Origin: Methylobacter sp. BlB1
Lineage (GTDB): Bacteria; Pseudomonadota; Gammaproteobacteria; Methylococcales; Methylomonadaceae
Direction: 5' to 3'
Length of the DNA stretch: 43,094 nucleotides
Assembly (NCBI RefSeq): GCF_015476545.1
Contig: NZ_JADMKV010000037.1
Location: 1 to 43,094, forward strand
Shown here: positions 40,705-43,094 of the stretch, piece after piece
Layout of the letters: every line of letters starts with the position of its first letter
How positions within the stretch are numbered: position 1 is the first letter of the stretch
Translations under genes and position numbers: made by a program
The notes under the pieces: generated by a model
The model's database searches: none
The model's input: only the letters and a program-made list of their open reading frames with translations
What the model was told of the DNA's origin: nothing

Positions 40705-41616
40705 ATGACTAGACGAAACGCGCTCTTTATTTCAAATAAGAAAAGCGGCAAAGCAGACAATGAGCTTAATGGCGCCATCGAGGTGCTTAAAGATTCGGGC
40801 ATCAGCCTGATCGAACAGGAATCCGAGGACCCTGCCCGGATTAACGACCTGATTCGGCAATACTGCGGCAAAGTCGATACCGTTATCCTTGCCGGCGGTG
40901 ACGGCACCATGGGTTCCGCGTCGGGGGCGCTCTCGGAATGCGGTCTTGCTCTGGGCATTTTACCGATGGGCACCGCCAATGACCTGGCGCGTACCTTGAA
41001 GATTCCGGAATCTGCCGAGTCAGCCGCCGCGGTCATCGCCAGCGGCCGTCTGCATGCCATAGATCTGGGCAAGGTGAACGGTCGCTGGTTTGTCAACGCC
41101 GCGCATATCGGGCTGGGCGTCAAAGTAAACCGCGCCCTGACCAAAGACCTTAAATCCCGCTGGGGACGGTTCAGCTATGCAAGGAGCCTGATTGAAACCT
41201 TTAACTCGATGCGGCCCTATCGCGCCGATATCGTCTGCGACGGAGAGGGCTTCAGCGTGCGCTCGATTCACATCACCGTTGCCAACGGCCGGTTTTACGG
41301 AGGCGGTATGGCTTTATCGAAGGAAGCTTCGGTCGATGACCATAAACTGAGGATTTTCAGCCTGGAACCGCAAAGCTTCTGGCGTTTCCTGAGCCACTCA
41401 GTAGTCATTCTGGGCGGCCAGTTGAAAGGCCGCGAGGGTGTCTGGCTGCGCAGCGGCGAAAGCATCAGGATAAATACTTCGAGAAAGATGGATATATGGG
41501 CGGACGGGGAATATGTTTCCAAAACGCCCGCTTGTTTCGAGCTGAATCCGAACCGTTTACAGGTGTACGTGCCGGATGAATATTTTACCTGGGAGGGGCG
41601 CAATGCTGAGAACTGA
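40705..41616 (+). CDS. YegS/diacylglycerol-kinase-type lipid kinase
   Basis: 303 residues from ATG 40705. The nucleotide-binding motif VILAGGDGTMGSASGAL and ILPMGTANDLARTL, plus IDLGKVNGRWFVNAAHIGLG, are diagnostic of the DAGK/YegS/BmrU family, which phosphorylates diacylglycerol or related lipids. It is full length, ending with the beta-sandwich part (DIWADGEYVSKTPACFELNPNRLQVYVP). ATG 40675 and 40696 are in frame, but the family start matches MTRRNALFISNKKSG. It overlaps the next gene by 14 bases. Confidence 0.88.
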   Translation: MTRRNALFISNKKSGKADNELNGAIEVLKDSGISLIEQESEDPARINDLIRQYCGKVDTVILAGGDGTMGSASGALSECGLALGILPMGTANDLARTLKIPESAESAAAVIASGRLHAIDLGKVNGRWFVNAAHIGLGVKVNRALTKDLKSRWGRFSYARSLIETFNSMRPYRADIVCDGEGFSVRSIHITVANGRFYGGGMALSKEASVDDHKLRIFSLEPQSFWRFLSHSVVILGGQLKGREGVWLRSGESIRINTSRKMDIWADGEYVSKTPACFELNPNRLQVYVPDEYFTWEGRNAEN

Positions 41617-42034
41617 AAAACAGGTTGCCCTTGATACTGTCATCAACTCAGGCCTCAGATCGATCGATCATTACTGTCGGGTCGGGGAGTCCATTCAGGA
41701 TGAACAGACCGGAACGTTGCTTGATAAGCTGGCCAGGGAGCGCAAAAAGCTTATCGATAAGCTGGCGCCAAAGATGTATAAGCTCGGCGATATGCCTTCA
41801 TCGCCTGACCCCGAAAAACTGGCGGTCGAGGAGATTTTTACCCGGATAAAAGCCGCCTTTTCAGAGGATGAAAAGAATGAACTGTTGGCCAGTCTGGACG
41901 AGATCGACTCACAGCTTATGCAGGACATTGACGAGGCTTTCCGTCTGGATTTTGACGAAGAGACGATGGCCATATTGCGGGAACTGCAAGCCTCGGCAGC
42001 CGGCGCAAGGAAAAAGCGGGAAAGGATCTATTGA
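41603..42034 (+). CDS. helical-bundle protein, DUF2383-like
   Basis: 143 residues, almost entirely helical and charged: VALDTVINSGLRSIDHYCRVGESI, LLDKLARERKKLIDKLAPKMYKLG, KNELLASLDEIDSQLMQDIDEAF. The pattern suggests a four-helix bundle of the DUF2383/ferritin-like type, but the metal-ligand Glu/His pairs are not obvious. ATG 41603 follows a good GGAGG site and lies within the end of the lipid kinase gene, so the two are translated together. Function unknown. Confidence 0.7.
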   Translation: MLRTEKQVALDTVINSGLRSIDHYCRVGESIQDEQTGTLLDKLARERKKLIDKLAPKMYKLGDMPSSPDPEKLAVEEIFTRIKAAFSEDEKNELLASLDEIDSQLMQDIDEAFRLDFDEETMAILRELQASAAGARKKRERIY

Positions 42035-42076
42035 TAATGGCGGGTTCAATGCGCCGCGGCCTTTGGCTTTAGATCT

Positions 42077-42093
42077 GCCTTATGCAATAAGGC
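42077..42093. terminator. hairpin between convergent genes
   Basis: GCCTTAT-GCA-ATAAGGC has perfect 7-bp arms, in the 66-base gap between the helical-bundle gene and the DUF815 gene. It may stop both transcripts. No T-run. Confidence 0.4.
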
Positions 42094-42100
42094 GCGCGGG

Positions 42101-42877
42101 TCAGCAATTATCTATAGCGGCGGTTTCGCTGTAGGCATTGAAAAATTGTCTGGCGGTACGGCCGCTTTTAGACGCGTTTTGATGGGCAAAATCCAGCGCC
42201 GCCTTGTGCAGAGTCTCGCGGTCGCCCATGAAATCGGTAAAATGGCTGTCGACAATCTCAAGATAGGTCGAGGTCTGCTGCGGGTAAAAGGCCAGCCGCA
42301 AGCCGAACCGGTCGGCGAGCGAGATTTTTTCTTCGACGGCGTCGGAATAATGCACTTCGCCATTCACCAATTGCGTCTCCAGATTGTCGCGCATATGTTC
42401 AGGCAGCAGATGCCGGCGATTCGAAGTCGCGTAAAACAGCACATTGTCCGGCGGCAGTTCGATGGAGCCTTCCAGCACGCTTTTCAGCGGCTTGTAGAGA
42501 CTGTCGCCGCTTTCGAAAGACAGGTCGTCGCAGTAGATGATGAAACGGTAACCGTGTTCACGGATGTCATCGACGATTTCCGGCAGGTACAAAAGATCCT
42601 CCTTGTCCACCTCGATGACGCGCAAGCCTTTGTCTTTATAGTTATTCAGCAAGGCTTTGACCAAGGACGATTTGCCGGTGCCGCGCGCGCCCCAGAGCAG
42701 GGCATTATTGGCAGGCTTCCCCGCCAGAAAGCGTTCGGTATTGGCTACCAATTGCTGTTTTTGCGAATCAACCCCCAATAGCTGATCCAGGCGAATCGGG
42801 TCTGTCTGCCGGACCGGGCGCAAATAGGCCTGACGCTGGCGCCAGATGGCCGCATAAGTGCTGTTCCAATCGATCAT
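42101..42877 (-). CDS. DUF815-family AAA+ ATPase
   Basis: 258 residues from ATG 42877. After DPIRLDQLLGVDSQKQQLVANTERFL comes Walker A WGARGTGKSS, Walker B-like FIIYCDDLSFE, the DNVLFYATSNRRHLLPEHM sensor region and a LADRFGLRLAFYP segment, which is typical of DUF815 (cytoplasmic AAA+ proteins of unknown role). TTG 42925 would add 16 residues with no homology, and its ribosome binding site abuts the codon, so MIDWNSTYAAIWR was preferred as the start. It is convergent with the preceding genes. The upstream stretch to the window end shows no gene. Confidence 0.87.
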   Translation of the reverse strand: MIDWNSTYAAIWRQRQAYLRPVRQTDPIRLDQLLGVDSQKQQLVANTERFLAGKPANNALLWGARGTGKSSLVKALLNNYKDKGLRVIEVDKEDLLYLPEIVDDIREHGYRFIIYCDDLSFESGDSLYKPLKSVLEGSIELPPDNVLFYATSNRRHLLPEHMRDNLETQLVNGEVHYSDAVEEKISLADRFGLRLAFYPQQTSTYLEIVDSHFTDFMGDRETLHKAALDFAHQNASKSGRTARQFFNAYSETAAIDNC

Positions 42878-43002
42878 CGGTTTTTTAAAAGTTGCTGAAG
42901 GTGGAGAGGATTGTATGTGATTCAACTCCTCGAACGCAATCCGAAAGCGGAACCGGGCTGGCAGAGAAGTAGGATACGAGATTACGGGACTGCCGACATC
43001 AA

Positions 43003-43032
43003 GAAGCGCATTGGCCGCGATTGATGCGCTTC
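43003..43032. repeat. palindrome near the window end
   Basis: GAAGCGCAT (43003-43011) and ATGCGCTTC (43024-43032) are perfect 9-bp arms around 12 bases. REP-like; no gene seen in 42926-43094. Confidence 0.5.
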
Positions 43033-43094
43033 ACTGCGTTCAGCACATATATGGACTCCTCCGTTTTGCAAGCTTTTTCTCTTCGATCGCAACG

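Overview
The window looks like chromosomal DNA of a gammaproteobacterium, most plausibly a methanotroph or methylotroph of the Methylococcales type. This is inferred from gene content, not from a marker gene. The clues are an MxaD-like periplasmic SRPBCC protein, a YVTN beta-propeller of the kind linked to PQQ-dependent alcohol oxidation beside a NarL-type two-component pair, a TtpC/ExbB2/ExbD2/TonB2 set, and many REP-like palindromes. There is no rRNA, tRNA, CRISPR array, transposase or phage gene that I can see.

Layout. 1-1.9 kb: start of a beta-carbonic anhydrase (minus) with a terminator-like hairpin in its leader, divergent from a LysR regulator that is followed by a TetR regulator. 2.1-6.8 kb: an MFS exporter converging on the lplT-aas phospholipid repair operon, whose promoter carries a perfect palindromic operator. 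7-12.3 kb: a CigR/RcnB-like periplasmic protein, a globin-coupled diguanylate cyclase and an SbcC nuclease subunit without SbcD. 12.6-17 kb: a GYF-AIM24 protein, the beta-propeller protein and a histidine kinase/response regulator pair. 17.1-22.4 kb: an Fe-S CCG-domain protein that matches only the C-terminal half of larger FAD oxidoreductases, SelO with a C-terminus rewritten by a repeat, an AAA ATPase and the MxaD-like protein. 22.8-27.1 kb: a TonB energising operon followed by an acidic double-PepSY protein with its own promoter.

27.3-40.5 kb is the most unusual region: a compact type IV filament / type II secretion-like locus. It encodes a secretin with a Gly-rich insert, a Sel1 lipoprotein, a small conserved protein (plus a decayed paralogue upstream), three large pseudopilins, a PilM/PilN (GspL)-like protein with an inserted MshEN-like segment, a PilO/GspM-like protein, the GspE ATPase, the GspF platform protein and a PilP/GspC-like protein. 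Most neighbours are coupled by 4-bp ATGA overlaps. REP-like palindromes have been inserted at nearly every non-coupled junction. A hidden 54-codon ORF at 34286-34450 is a decayed partial copy of the start of the GspL-like gene. No prepilin peptidase is present in the window, so processing must depend on one elsewhere.

40.6-43.1 kb: a YegS-type lipid kinase overlapping a helical-bundle protein, converging on a DUF815 AAA+ ATPase.

All calls come from reading the translations and DNA by eye. No database search, structure prediction or expression data were available.
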